A stretch of DNA of 64,000 bases from Sphingobium sp. BYY-5 (GCF_022758885.1 NZ_JALEBH010000002.1:783501-847500); one strand, 5' to 3'; positions 19,028 to 29,193 are shown, counted from the stretch's first letter. The notes: generated from the sequence alone by a model not told the origin. Numbers and translations are program-made.

Positions 19028-19516
19028 GTGGCGAACTGGATGCCGGATGGATCTATGTGGAAGCGGCTGCGGCGGCAGGTTGGCAGGACTGTCGCTGCCC
19101 AGGATGTGGATGATCACCTCCAGTCGGCCTTCCTGAAATTTCAAAGCTATCAGGCCCGAAAGACGGTGCATAATCCGGAGGCATTCCTCGTGCGGGCGGC
19201 CGCCAACGATGCCATGGACGCCTATCGTTATAATCGCCGACGACCGACCGACAGCCATTATGAAGAGGTGGTGGCGATGCTGGCGGATACCACCCCGCTT
19301 GCTGACGAGGACCTGGTTATACGGCAGCGACTGGATCGTGTCCGTGAGGGAGTGGCCAAGTTGACGCCGCGTACTCGCGAGGTCTTTTTGTTGCACCGTC
19401 TTGAAGGTTTGAAATATCACGAGATTGCAAAGCGTCTTGCAATCAGCGAAAGCGCCGTCGAAAAACATGTTGCAAAGGCGGCCTTGTTCCTCGCCCAATG
19501 GGCGAAAGGCTGGTGA
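19028..19516 (+). CDS. ECF sigma factor, FecI type
   Basis: A 162-residue extracytoplasmic-function sigma factor. Region 2 includes DVDDHLQSAFLKFQSYQ and AFLVRAAANDAMDAYR; region 4 includes LTPRTREVFLLHRLEGLKYHEIAKRL then ISESAVEKHVAKA. The GTG start is preceded by GGGGGAC; an ATG lies four codons in. It sits 7 bp before the fecR-like gene and one gene before an STN-bearing receptor, the classic FecI-FecR-FecA surface signalling order. It should drive transcription of the receptor and PhoD genes when the ligand is bound. Confidence 0.92.
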   Translation: MANWMPDGSMWKRLRRQVGRTVAAQDVDDHLQSAFLKFQSYQARKTVHNPEAFLVRAAANDAMDAYRYNRRRPTDSHYEEVVAMLADTTPLADEDLVIRQRLDRVREGVAKLTPRTREVFLLHRLEGLKYHEIAKRLAISESAVEKHVAKAALFLAQWAKGW

Positions 19517-19523
19517 GGATGTA

Positions 19524-20444
19524 ATGAAGGCTTCTCCATCGCAGCAAAAAGCCGAGGCGGAGGCAGCCGCGTGGCTGGCCCGATTGCATGGCAAACACGG
19601 AGCAGCCGATCTTGAAGCTTTCCAGTCATGGCGGGCCGATCCCGAACATGCAGCCGCCTTCGACCAGCTGACTGAGGTCTGGGACATGGCCGGCGGCTTG
19701 CGTCATGTGGATCTGGAGGTGGCCACCGCGGCCGAGAAGCAGATCAACCGCCGCACCGTTCTGCTTGGCGCGCTGGGCGGGTGCGTAGCGCTGGGCGGTT
19801 TTGCCGCGTGGCAATCGGCGCAGGCGACCGTCTATCGCACCGCGATTGGCGAGCAGCGCCGGATTCGACTACCGGATGGAAGCCGTCTGATCCTCGACAC
19901 CGACAGCGAGGTACGAGCGCATGTCAGTGAGAGTCAGCGCCACATGGAGCTTCGCCGGGGGCAGGCCTATTTCGCCATCGTGCGGTCGAACCTGCCCTTC
20001 GTGGTGGAAGCGGGAGGACATGATATTTCGGCGAACGTGAGCGCCCTGAATATCCGGTGCGATGCGACCCAGGTTTCAATCACTCTGTTCGATGGCAAGG
20101 CGACCGTGCTGTCGCCGCAGGTCGCTCCCACGCAGCTGGAAGCGGGCGAGCGCCTCATTGCAAACGGGGAGAGGGCGCACCTCGATCGGCCAGACCTTGG
20201 CGATGCCGCCGCCTGGCAATCGGGCCGCGTGATCTTTCATGGTGACACGCTGGCCGCCGCAGTGGCGGAAATGAACCGCTATGGTTCCACGGAAATGCTG
20301 TTGGAGCCGGCCGTTGCGGGGCTTCAGATCAGCGGTTCCTATCGCACCGGCGACAGCCAGGCTTTTGCGCGATCAATCGCGACCCTCCTGCCTGTACGCG
20401 TGACCGCGCGGGCCGATAAACTGCTGCTGGGAACCAAAGGCTAA
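19524..20444 (+). CDS. FecR-like anti-sigma / sigma regulator
   Basis: A 306-residue inner-membrane signal transducer. A cytoplasmic N-terminus with AAAWLARLHGKHGAADLEAFQSWRAD leads into a transmembrane stretch (VLLGALGGCVALGGFAAW, about residues 81-98). The periplasmic FecR domain carries RRIRLPDGSRLILDTDSEV and ELRRGQAYFAI. Translation starts at ATG 19524 behind GAGGATGTA; the frame is open upstream inside the sigma gene, which is not evidence of an earlier start. It would pass the signal from the receptor STN domain to the sigma factor. Confidence 0.9.
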   Translation: MKASPSQQKAEAEAAAWLARLHGKHGAADLEAFQSWRADPEHAAAFDQLTEVWDMAGGLRHVDLEVATAAEKQINRRTVLLGALGGCVALGGFAAWQSAQATVYRTAIGEQRRIRLPDGSRLILDTDSEVRAHVSESQRHMELRRGQAYFAIVRSNLPFVVEAGGHDISANVSALNIRCDATQVSITLFDGKATVLSPQVAPTQLEAGERLIANGERAHLDRPDLGDAAAWQSGRVIFHGDTLAAAVAEMNRYGSTEMLLEPAVAGLQISGSYRTGDSQAFARSIATLLPVRVTARADKLLLGTKG

Positions 20445-20531
20445 AAATTGAAAAAAGGGGTGGGGAAGAATCCACTCCAGGCGTCGGCATGATGGGGCGG
20501 TGATTGCGCCTGCAGTGTCGAGGTCTGTTTC

Positions 20532-23075
20532 ATGTCTTCCAATTTGTTCGCAAAAATGCAGCGCACAGTGCTTTACAGCGGTATCTGCCTTGCGGCCTGT
20601 GCCGCCAGCAGCATGGCAAATGCTCGTACCGCCGCCGCCGCCATTCACCTTCCGGCTCAGTCGCTTGCCACCTCGCTGGAAGCGATTTCCAGCCAGATGG
20701 ATATCAATATCCTCTTCACTCCCGATGTCGTGGCCGGTCGTCATGCTCCGGCGGTCGACGGCAGCATGACGGTGCAGGAGGCCGTGCGGCGCCTGCTCGT
20801 TGGCACCGGGCTGACCGCGATCCCGGATGCGGACGGTGGCTTCGTCATCCGCAAGGAGGAGGGGCGATCTTCCGACGTTTGGCAAGGGGCTGGCGGAGAC
20901 ATTATCGTGACCGCCCAGAAAGTCCAGCAGCGCGCCATGGATGTGCCAATCACGATCAGCGTCATGACGAAGGAGCGTATGGAACAGGTCGGCGTGTCCG
21001 ACCTCGATGAGCTGTCCAACTATATTCCCGGACTTAACATTCAGGAGCAGAGCGCCAATAATCCGGGCATCGTGATCCGAGGCATCACGTCCGACAGCGG
21101 CTCCTCTCAGCAGGCCGCGCGTGTGACGCTTTATTATAATGGCGTCGACATCTCCCGCTCGCGCTCTGCCTATCAGGGCATTTACGACATGGAGCGGATC
21201 GAGGTGGTGAAGGGACCGCAGGCGACCCTGTTCGGCACCGCCTCCACTATCGGCGCGATCAGCATGATCTCCGCCAAGCCCAAGCCCGGTCTCTCCGGCG
21301 AAATGGGCGCTGGATATGGCAATTATGGCGCCTACAAACTGGGCGGATTCCTGAATGCCGGTTCGGATATATTGGCGGCGCGCGTCGCCTTTTCATGGGA
21401 AAAACGCGACGGTTACGTCCATAATCTCGACCCGGCGCAAGGGGATCTGTACGCGAAGAACCAATTGGGCGTTCGTGCCTCATTGCACTTCACGCCCAGC
21501 ACGGACTTCACGGCCGATCTGGTCCTGACTTATGACCGTCAGCGCAACAGTGGCACGCCCTTCACCAACCTCCGCCTGCCGCCCGCGTCGATCCCCGGCA
21601 ATCCCTACGGTAATGTGTGGCTGGGCGGTTCCCCCCTCGCCAGCCAGCGTCTGGAAGGCGACAAACTGGGCCTGACCCGCAATATCTATGACGTGAATTT
21701 CACCGCCAACTGGAAGTTCGCGGATGACTGGAACTTTACTACGGTCAACGGCTTCCGCCAGTTCGATTCCAACGAACTGTTTGATGCGGACGGATCGCGC
21801 GCCTGGTATCTGGAATTTGGCGAGAATGCCCGTGGCTGGCAGTTTAGCCATGAGGGTCGCTTCGCTTATCGCACCGACACGATCCGCGCGTCCTTCGGCT
21901 GGAATTATTTCTATGAGAAGAGCAACCAATATGTGCCCTTTTCCTCGGAAGAAGGCACGTTCATTCAGTGCTCGACGGGCCGTATCGCCGGTCTGGGCTG
22001 CATTAACAGCAATAATGTGGTGACGGCATCGCAGGCGACCAGCATCCTGACCGGCGGCCTCGCGACCAGCATCCCCTATTTCAGCTGGTTCAACAATCGC
22101 GGCATCAATCAGAGCTGGTCGGTCTTCGGCGAAACGACGTGGTTGCCAACCCCGGCCCTTGAACTGACGGCGGGTGTGCGTTTGCTAATCGAGAAGCGAC
22201 GTTCCGGCTTTGGCGCCTATGCACCCAACAGCGTCTTGACCGGACGTCCGCTGATCCCCAGTCAAGTCAACACAAACGGTAATTATTTCTGGGCGGAAGA
22301 TAGCTATCAGGCCACGCTTCCTCGCTTCAATGCGCTGTATCGCATCGATCCCAATATCAATCTCTATGCCACCATCTCCAAGGGTCGCCGTTCGCCCACG
22401 GTGAACGTCGATGCCGCCAGTGCGACGACCGCTCGCATCAATCCGATCGCGGCCGAGAATGTCTGGAACTATGAAGGCGGCATCAAGGGACGCGCGGGCA
22501 TCATCTCCGGCTCGTTGGGCGTCTATTATCAGAAATATGATAATTTCCAGGTGAGCGTGCAGGACGGAACCGTCACCCGGACGGTCAGCGCCGGCACCGC
22601 CAGCAATCTGGGCGTCGAGGCCGAAGTACAGGTCACGCCGACCAGTTGGTTCAACCTGTTCGGCAATGTCGGCTATATCGACGGCGGCGTCGACAAAAAG
22701 GCCGCCAATGGCCGTTTTGCGGGCATGAAATTTCGTCTCCAGCCCGAATGGCAGGCAGCGGCAGGCTTTACCCTGAACGTGCCGGTGACGGAAGGCGTCA
22801 AGGCGTTCCTGACGCCCAGCGTGACCTATCGCAGCAAGATCTACTTCGAGATCCCGAATACCGAACTCATCAGCCAGGACAAGGTGACGCTGGTCAATGT
22901 GCGCGGCGGTGTCTCGCTGGCCGATGGACGTTACGAGGTCGCGGCCTACGCCCGCAACCTGTTCAACAAGCGCTATCTGCTCGACGCGGGCAATACGGGG
23001 GGCGCTTTCGGTTATCCGACCTTCATCCCTGCCGAGCCGCGCTTCTACGGCGTCCAGCTCACCGGCCGCTTCTAA
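20532..23075 (+). CDS. TonB-dependent transducer with STN domain (FecA type)
   Basis: An 847-residue receptor. After the signal peptide (to about residue 35), a secretin/TonB short N-terminal domain is visible: AAIHLPAQSLATSLEAISSQ, INILFTPDVVAGRHAPAVDG, MTVQEAVRRLLVGTGLTA. The TonB box is DIIVTAQKVQQR. The plug has GIVIRGITSDSG and MERIEVVKGPQATLFG; the barrel ends YGVQLTGRF, with terminal Phe. The STN domain together with the FecI/FecR pair means that ligand binding should activate its own expression. The phosphatase directly behind suggests a phosphorylated or phosphate-releasing ligand. Confidence 0.92.
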   Translation: MSSNLFAKMQRTVLYSGICLAACAASSMANARTAAAAIHLPAQSLATSLEAISSQMDINILFTPDVVAGRHAPAVDGSMTVQEAVRRLLVGTGLTAIPDADGGFVIRKEEGRSSDVWQGAGGDIIVTAQKVQQRAMDVPITISVMTKERMEQVGVSDLDELSNYIPGLNIQEQSANNPGIVIRGITSDSGSSQQAARVTLYYNGVDISRSRSAYQGIYDMERIEVVKGPQATLFGTASTIGAISMISAKPKPGLSGEMGAGYGNYGAYKLGGFLNAGSDILAARVAFSWEKRDGYVHNLDPAQGDLYAKNQLGVRASLHFTPSTDFTADLVLTYDRQRNSGTPFTNLRLPPASIPGNPYGNVWLGGSPLASQRLEGDKLGLTRNIYDVNFTANWKFADDWNFTTVNGFRQFDSNELFDADGSRAWYLEFGENARGWQFSHEGRFAYRTDTIRASFGWNYFYEKSNQYVPFSSEEGTFIQCSTGRIAGLGCINSNNVVTASQATSILTGGLATSIPYFSWFNNRGINQSWSVFGETTWLPTPALELTAGVRLLIEKRRSGFGAYAPNSVLTGRPLIPSQVNTNGNYFWAEDSYQATLPRFNALYRIDPNINLYATISKGRRSPTVNVDAASATTARINPIAAENVWNYEGGIKGRAGIISGSLGVYYQKYDNFQVSVQDGTVTRTVSAGTASNLGVEAEVQVTPTSWFNLFGNVGYIDGGVDKKAANGRFAGMKFRLQPEWQAAAGFTLNVPVTEGVKAFLTPSVTYRSKIYFEIPNTELISQDKVTLVNVRGGVSLADGRYEVAAYARNLFNKRYLLDAGNTGGAFGYPTFIPAEPRFYGVQLTGRF

Positions 23076-23095
23076 TCAGGCGAGGAACGCAAGAC

Positions 23096-24715
23096 ATGAC
23101 CATCATTATGGACCGGCGCCTGCTGCTGAAAGCAGGTGCCTTCGGGCTGGCCGCGCTGGCGACGCCCGGCGTGGCGCAACTTCTGACGGCGCGGGGCTTT
23201 ACCCATGGCGTCGCCAGCGGGGAGCCTTCCGCGAACTCGGTGCTGTTGTGGACGCGCTATGTCGGCAATGGCGATGTGCGCCTCACCTGCGAAGTTGCGG
23301 CGGATGAAAGCTTTACCCGGATCCTCGGCGGCGGAACCGTTGCCGCCGCCGCTGAACATGACCATTGTGCCAAGCTCGTCGTGAACGGGCTGACGCCGGA
23401 CCGCTGGCTCTTCTACCGCTTCGTCGCGCCCGACGGCACGAAGAGCGCCATCGGCCGCACGCGCACTTTGCCCGATGGCGACACCGCCCGGTTCGGTATC
23501 GGCTTGTTCTCCTGCTCCAACATGCCCTTTGGCTGGTTCAACGCCTATGCCCATGCGGCGGCGCGCGACGATCTGGACCTCATGGTCCATGTCGGCGACT
23601 ATCTCTATGAATATGGTCCCGGCAAATATCCGAAGATCGAAGTGCCCGGCCGTACCGTCCAGCCGGATCATGAAATGGTGACGCTGGCCGACTATCGCCT
23701 GCGTTACGCCTCCTACCGCTTCGACCCCGACCTCCTTCGCCTGCACCAGCGCTTTCCGATGCTGGCGCAGTGGGACGATCATGAATTCGCCAACGATAGC
23801 TGGCAAGGCGGCGCGGAAAATCATCAGCCGGAAACGGAGGGGGATTGGTCCGTGCGCAAGGCGGTGGCGGAGCGCGTCTATCGCGAATGGATGCCGGTGT
23901 CGGACAAGCGCTATGACAGCTACCAGATCGGTTCGCTGGCAACGCTGTTTCGCCCTGAAACGCGTATCACGGCTCGTTCCAAGCAGCTGGGGCTGGGAGA
24001 GGCGCTGGCAGGGAGAAGCGATATTGCCAAAGCCTTTGCCGATTTCCGGGATGGCCCCTGGAGTGCCGCCGATCGCACGCTGATGGGCGCGGAACAGGAA
24101 GCGTGGCTGTACCGGGGCTTTGAACGGTCGGTAAAGGCAGGCACGCGCTGGCAGGTTCTGGCGCAACAGATTGTCATGGGCAGCATTCGGGCGCCGGAAG
24201 CTGTTGCAGGCTGGACGTCCACCGGCTCCCCCCCGGAAGTCCGCAAGGCCATGATGGGTATTGTCGCGGCCTCGAAAGCCGGTCTGCCCTTCAACATGGA
24301 CGCATGGGACGGCTATCCGGCGGCGCGCGAACGCCTGCTCCGCGCGGCGCGGGAGGCGGACAGCAACCTCATCGTTCTGTCCGGCGACAGCCATAATGCC
24401 TGGGCCAATAACCTCTCCACCGGGGGCCACGCGGCGGGTGTCGAATATGCCGGTCATGCCGTCACATCGCCCGGCTTCGAGACCTATCTGCCCAGCGTCG
24501 CCCCGGCCGATTTCGCCAGAGCCTTGCGCGAAACCAATCCGGATCTTCGCTATTCGGATACCAGCCGGAGAGGCTATGTCTCTCTTCAGATCTCGCCCGA
24601 TCAGTTGCGAGGCGAGTTCCATTTCGTTCCGACCATTGCCGAACGGACGACGGTCGGCGTTACCAGCGATGGCCTGACCGTCCGTTGGGGAGAAAAGCGG
24701 TTCGCCGCCAGCTGA
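23096..24715 (+). CDS. phoD: PhoD-family alkaline phosphatase, Tat-exported
   Basis: A 539-residue phosphodiesterase/phosphomonoesterase. The start ATG at 23096 follows AGGAACGC; MDRRLLLKAGAFGLAALATPG is a twin-arginine signal. The phospholipase-D-like N domain has THGVASGEPSANSVLLWTR; the metal-binding core shows FSCSNMPFGWF, HVGDYLYEYG, QWDDHEFANDSW and LSGDSHNAW. PhoD enzymes use Ca and Fe in the periplasm. It is 20 bp downstream of the STN receptor and so co-regulated, an unusual coupling of PhoD to ECF surface signalling rather than to a visible Pho box. Confidence 0.92.
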   Translation: MTIIMDRRLLLKAGAFGLAALATPGVAQLLTARGFTHGVASGEPSANSVLLWTRYVGNGDVRLTCEVAADESFTRILGGGTVAAAAEHDHCAKLVVNGLTPDRWLFYRFVAPDGTKSAIGRTRTLPDGDTARFGIGLFSCSNMPFGWFNAYAHAAARDDLDLMVHVGDYLYEYGPGKYPKIEVPGRTVQPDHEMVTLADYRLRYASYRFDPDLLRLHQRFPMLAQWDDHEFANDSWQGGAENHQPETEGDWSVRKAVAERVYREWMPVSDKRYDSYQIGSLATLFRPETRITARSKQLGLGEALAGRSDIAKAFADFRDGPWSAADRTLMGAEQEAWLYRGFERSVKAGTRWQVLAQQIVMGSIRAPEAVAGWTSTGSPPEVRKAMMGIVAASKAGLPFNMDAWDGYPAARERLLRAAREADSNLIVLSGDSHNAWANNLSTGGHAAGVEYAGHAVTSPGFETYLPSVAPADFARALRETNPDLRYSDTSRRGYVSLQISPDQLRGEFHFVPTIAERTTVGVTSDGLTVRWGEKRFAAS

Positions 24716-25123
24716 AAGGCATCTCCCGACCCTATCTCCGGTTATTTTACGGGCGGTTCGCGAGGCCATTTATGTCGTCGCTCCGGTATTGGCGGACCGC
24801 TCGTGTTTTAAAATCCTGAAGCAGTTTAGCCGTTTTCGTCCTCGATCCGCCTGTCTCTCGACGGACGCGCCGTGGCTGTCGGTGGAAAAGCTGCTTGGTC
24901 GCCGTGGCCCCTTCTTTGCCGTTCACAGGTAAATTTCGATACCCAGGTCCAGACGGTCAGCTATTTGCAACGCTTGCGACTGGGCCGCTTCCTGACCGGC
25001 AGGTTTCTGGTGCAAAAATCGGGAAGCCGCCGTTCGCCTGGTTCTCTATCGCCTTGACGGCAAGCGCCTCAAGCCAAGTCATTTCCGAGTTAGGCACCCA
25101 CTCCTGAAACCTGGCCAGTGCAA
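24716..25123. other. Intergenic between convergent genes
   Basis: About 400 bp between phoD and the convergent oxidoreductase. A minus-strand reading near 24970-25110 (EWVPNSEMTWLEALAVKAIE) looks protein-like but is short, unsupported and not recognised. No perfect terminator hairpin was found. Confidence 0.4.
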
Positions 25124-26170
25124 TCACTGCCGAACCAAGCCGCGCGGCTGTACGACACCGAAGTCTAGATGGGTAAGTACCCCTGGCTCCGCATCGCAGA
25201 CCTGCGGCACGGCGGTGCACCCGACCAATCCGGTCCATTGAAGTCCAAGGAAGGGATGACGTCCATCCGCCTCCTTGCTCCCCATCAGATGGCACTCCAG
25301 AGGCGGATCGCCTTTGATCACTATACGATATTTGCTGTCGCCATTATCCCACCGTGGTTCGACGTCGTCGCCCATGGTCCAGTAAAAATGATAGACCACC
25401 AGCGGCGCGCCATCCACCCAAGCGGTCCATTCGTAATGCTGACCCGCAACCGTTCCTTTCCGAATGACGCCGTTCGGATAGGGTATATCCTTGGTCGCCG
25501 CAGCGACTTCGAGCCGCGTGGTCAACCTTTCCATCTTCTTCCCCAGTCCCTCGATTATCATGTTCATCGATCCCTGGAAGGCATAGGGCGCTTCGGGTGA
25601 GCGGCTCGGATTGGCGAGCAGTTCGTCCGGATCGCGGCCAAAACCCATCATCTCAATATAAACCATCGGGTTCCTGAGCTTGTCGACGATCTCGCTGACC
25701 TCGATGCGATCGATCCGGCTCATCAGCCGTGTCAGGGTGAGCGGCAGAAGGTCGCCGGAAAACCCCGGGTGGATGCCGCACCCGTGGTAGGAGGCGCGAC
25801 CCTCCCGACAGGCTTCCTCGATCCTGTCGAATTGGTCGCGATAGCGATCCGTCGGGTTGAACGGACCCGCCGATGAAATCACGTTCGTTCCGGACCGCAG
25901 GAATCGGCAATAGACGTCAAGATCTTGCACCAGCCCGGCAAACAGAACGCAATCGGCCCCCATCGCGAAGAGCTGTTCCTCATCATTCGTCGCGACTACA
26001 CCGGTTAGGGGAAGGTCAACCAGCTCCCCCGCATCCTTGCCAATCTTTTCTGGATTGGTGACGTAGACGCCGACCAGTTCGATCACCGGATTCTCGATGA
26101 AGTATTTGAGCGCTGTCTTGCCGACCGTACCAGTGGCCCACTGGATCACGCGATACTTCTTCTCAGCCAT
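25124..26170 (-). CDS. DapB-like NAD(P)-dependent oxidoreductase
   Basis: A 348-residue protein of the dihydrodipicolinate-reductase-like family that also contains 2,4-diaminopentanoate dehydrogenase. The start ATG at 26170 has AGAGGAA upstream; an earlier in-frame ATG at 26188 lacks one. The Rossmann motif is VIQWATGTVGKTALKYFI; further conserved blocks are VVATNDEEQLFAMGADCVLF, NVISSAGPF and YHGCGIHPGFSGDLLPL. In sphingomonads such genes often sit in steroid, terpenoid or aromatic catabolic clusters, and its downstream-read partner is an SDR. The exact substrate is not inferable. Confidence 0.78.
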   Translation of the reverse strand: MAEKKYRVIQWATGTVGKTALKYFIENPVIELVGVYVTNPEKIGKDAGELVDLPLTGVVATNDEEQLFAMGADCVLFAGLVQDLDVYCRFLRSGTNVISSAGPFNPTDRYRDQFDRIEEACREGRASYHGCGIHPGFSGDLLPLTLTRLMSRIDRIEVSEIVDKLRNPMVYIEMMGFGRDPDELLANPSRSPEAPYAFQGSMNMIIEGLGKKMERLTTRLEVAAATKDIPYPNGVIRKGTVAGQHYEWTAWVDGAPLVVYHFYWTMGDDVEPRWDNGDSKYRIVIKGDPPLECHLMGSKEADGRHPFLGLQWTGLVGCTAVPQVCDAEPGVLTHLDFGVVQPRGLVRQ

Positions 26171-26209
26171 CTCGATATTTCCTCTCATTCCTGCAAAGCA
26201 AAGCTATGC

Positions 26210-27016
26210 TCAGTTCAGCCCGCGGACCTGCCCGCCGTCCACGCGATAGTTGGCGCCGGTGATGAAGCCCGACAGCGGACTGGCGAGCGTGCAGGCAATG
26301 ATCGCCAAATCCTGGGGCGTTCCAAGCCGGCCGGCCGGGGGAAGGGCGAAGACCTTGTCGTCGGCCAAACGCTTAGTCACTTCGTCGATCGTCAAGTTGG
26401 GGTTGCCATATTTCTGACGTCCGAACCTGAGCAAGCCGTCCACCATAATGATGCCCGGCGACAATGTGTTGACGGTAATTCCGACACCCCTGAGCGCCCC
26501 GGCGAGGCTCACGGTGAAATTGTTTAGCGCGGCTTTAGCGCTGGAATAGTCCGCGCCCAGGTTGTTGGGCTGGACGGCCACGGCACTGGAAACGTTGATG
26601 ATCCGTCCGAACCTGGCGGCCGTCATGTCCGACACGACAAGCTGGCACAGCCGCACAGATGCGAGCGCGTTTGCATGGTAATTCGAGATATAGTCCTGGG
26701 TGCTGATCTCGATCGGCGCCTTCGTGGTGTTGCCTGTGGAACTGCCCCCGGCATTGTTCACCAGGATTTCGATGTTCCCGCCCAGCGCAACGCACGCTTC
26801 GGCTTGCACAGCCGCAGCGGCCTCGTCGCTTGACAAGTCGCCCGTTGCGACGCCTACCGCCCCGATTTGGGCCGCGACATTTTCTGCTCTTTCCCTGTTG
26901 CGGCCATGGACCACAACCTTCACGCCCTCTTCGGCAAGCATCCGGGCAATCCCCTCGCCGATGCCACTGCTGCTGCCGGTGACCAGCGCGCGGCGGCCCT
27001 TCAGTTGCAAATCCAT
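26210..27016 (-). CDS. Short-chain dehydrogenase/reductase
   Basis: A classical 268-residue SDR. ALVTGSSSGIGEGIARML is the NAD(P)-binding loop, EILVNNAGGSS the stabilising NNAG, INVSSAVAV supplies the catalytic Ser, and DYSSAK the Tyr-x-x-x-Lys pair; the C-terminus has GFITGANYRVDGGQVRG. The ATG at 27016 is preceded by AAAGGAG; upstream in-frame starts are not needed. It is transcribed ahead of the DapB-like gene (39-bp gap) and diverges from a LuxR-type regulator that IS66 has destroyed, so its control has probably changed. Confidence 0.88.
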   Translation of the reverse strand: MDLQLKGRRALVTGSSSGIGEGIARMLAEEGVKVVVHGRNRERAENVAAQIGAVGVATGDLSSDEAAAAVQAEACVALGGNIEILVNNAGGSSTGNTTKAPIEISTQDYISNYHANALASVRLCQLVVSDMTAARFGRIINVSSAVAVQPNNLGADYSSAKAALNNFTVSLAGALRGVGITVNTLSPGIIMVDGLLRFGRQKYGNPNLTIDEVTKRLADDKVFALPPAGRLGTPQDLAIIACTLASPLSGFITGANYRVDGGQVRGLN

Positions 27017-27630
27017 CACGACTCCTTTGCTGTTTCTGCGGATCATCTCGGCAACAAAGCAGCCGGCATGTGCATTGCTGACGTGAGCATTTTCGGGCAG
27101 AGGCGGGTCGACAGTAATTCCCATTTGGGGACATAGGCCATGGTGGGCACCGAAAATGCGGTCAGGCTGCTCGAGCCGTTGATAAGCGGCATAGTTGAGA
27201 ACCCGCTATGGTCCACTTTTCTCAAGCGGTTACAGGATGCGAGCGGAGCTGATTATGTCAGCCTCGTCTTTCGGCCACTGCCACTCGGTCCTGAGCGGAA
27301 CCGCGTCATCCATCTCTATTCGGGCCGGCCGTCGCCGCCGGTAGTATCACAGCTTTACCGCGACAGCCTGCATGTCAGCGACCCGATGCCGTACCGGGAT
27401 ATGACCGATGGCAAGGTCTATACGCTGGCCGAACTGCTGCGCTTTGGCGATCCCGGGCACGAGGAATATCGAAGCCGGCTTCTGGTGCCGAGCGGTATGA
27501 ACGTGCTGCGGATGATGCGCGTGATCGAGCCAAGTGGGATTAGCGCCTGGCTGACCCTCTCCCGAAGCGAGGTCGAGTTTGATATGCGGGTCGAGCGGCT
27601 GATTAGTAAGCGGGGCCTGGAGGCCGCAGA

Positions 27631-29193
27631 TCAGGCGGCTGCGGCGATCGGTTGCTGATCGGTCCGCCAGTTCCACGGCATGAGTTCATCCCAGCGGGTA
27701 GCAGGCCAGTTGCCAGCGATCCTGGCGATGACGTCGGCGATATAGGCCTGTGGTTCGAGGCCATTGAGTTTGGCGCTCTCGATGACGGAATAGATGGCAG
27801 CGGCGCGATCGCCGCCTGCTTTTGAACCTGCGAACAACCAGTTTTTGCGACCCAGGGCCACGCAGCGCATGGCGCGCTCGGCTATGTTGTTATCGATTTC
27901 CAGACGTCCATCATCGAGAAAGCGCGTCAGAGCGACCCAGCGCTTGCGACCATAGGCAATGGCCTTGGCCATCTCGGATTTGGGCGAAAGGCGGCGCAGG
28001 GCATCGTCGAGCGCCTGGCGCAGTTCGTCGATCAGCAGCTTGGTGCGGTCCTGTCGGCTTCGTCGTCGGATATCGGGCTGGTGGCCGCGAACCTCCGCCT
28101 CGATCTCATAGAGTTGGCCGATGCGTTCAAGCAGATCAGTGGTGAGCGGTGTCGGCTTGGTCGCATGAATGTCGAATATCTTGCGCCGGAAATGCGCCCA
28201 GCAGGCGACCTCGGTGACGCGGTTGGTGTCGTAGAGCTTGTCGTATCCGGCATAGCCGTCCGCCTGAAGATAGCCGGTGAAACTGGCCAGCTGCCGTTGG
28301 GGATGTGCGCCTGTCCGGTCGGTGGTGAACTCATACCAGACCAGCGGCGGGGTCATGGCACCGCAGCCCCGATCGTCGACGGCATAGGCCCAGAGCCTGC
28401 CGGTTGCCGTCTTGCCACGTCCCGGATCGAGCATGGGGACCGGTGTATCGTCGGTGTGGATCTTTGAAGCGGTCAGTCCGACCTCGCGGATGCGGTTGAT
28501 GATCGGATCGAGCAGGACAGATGCCTGGCCGACCCAGCCTGCCAGCGTCGAGCGGTCGATCTCGATGCCCTGCGCGGCCATGATCTCGGCCTGGCGGTAT
28601 AACGGAAGGTGATGGTCGAACTTGGAGACGACGACATGGGCCAGGGTGCCGAAGGTCGCCTTGCCCCGCGCTATCGCCTTCACCGGCGCGGGCGCCTGCA
28701 CGATCTTCTCGCACGCCCGGCAGCTATATTTGGGGCGGATGGTCCGAACGACGCGCCACTGCACCGGCACGGCATCGAGCATCTCGTCGCTATCCTGCCC
28801 TAGCGGCCGCAGCGCGCCGCCGCAGTCGGGACAGGTGCAGTTACCCTGCTCGGGCTCGATCCGCTGCTCCTCGCGCGGCAGATGAGCTGGTAGCGTCCGA
28901 ACCGGTGATGACCGATCGACGGCTACTGGATCGCCTCGACGCGCGGCGACGATGATGGCCTCGCCTTCGAGTTCTTCGAGCGCCAGCTCAAGCTGAGCGA
29001 TCTGGGTATCGAGCTTCTCGGACGACTTGCCGAACTGCATCCGCTTGAGGCGCGCAATCTGCACGCGCAGCGTATCGATCAGGATGTCGCGGGCGGAAAT
29101 ATCGGCGTGGGCAGCTGCCAATGCAGCTTCAAGCTCGGCGATCCGAGCGTCTTTATCAGGGGTGGAAAGGCCTGCGTCCGACACCACGATCAT
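27631..29193 (-). CDS. tnpC: IS66 transposase TnpC
   Basis: A 520-residue DDE transposase. An N-terminal coiled coil (ARIAELEAALAAAHADISAR), a zinc-ribbon (CTCPDCGG and YSCRACEKI), and a catalytic core with IHTDDTPVPML, LQADGYAGYDKLY and the C-terminal NNIAERAMRCVALGRKNWLF. ATG 29193 is chosen; a TTG-type upstream extension to 29229 is possible. Confidence 0.93.
   Translation of the reverse strand: MIVVSDAGLSTPDKDARIAELEAALAAAHADISARDILIDTLRVQIARLKRMQFGKSSEKLDTQIAQLELALEELEGEAIIVAARRGDPVAVDRSSPVRTLPAHLPREEQRIEPEQGNCTCPDCGGALRPLGQDSDEMLDAVPVQWRVVRTIRPKYSCRACEKIVQAPAPVKAIARGKATFGTLAHVVVSKFDHHLPLYRQAEIMAAQGIEIDRSTLAGWVGQASVLLDPIINRIREVGLTASKIHTDDTPVPMLDPGRGKTATGRLWAYAVDDRGCGAMTPPLVWYEFTTDRTGAHPQRQLASFTGYLQADGYAGYDKLYDTNRVTEVACWAHFRRKIFDIHATKPTPLTTDLLERIGQLYEIEAEVRGHQPDIRRRSRQDRTKLLIDELRQALDDALRRLSPKSEMAKAIAYGRKRWVALTRFLDDGRLEIDNNIAERAMRCVALGRKNWLFAGSKAGGDRAAAIYSVIESAKLNGLEPQAYIADVIARIAGNWPATRWDELMPWNWRTDQQPIAAAA

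Noticed and set aside
23072..24769. Long minus-strand ORF (565 codons) over phoD
   Set aside because: Shadow frame of a gene with unambiguous PhoD motifs.
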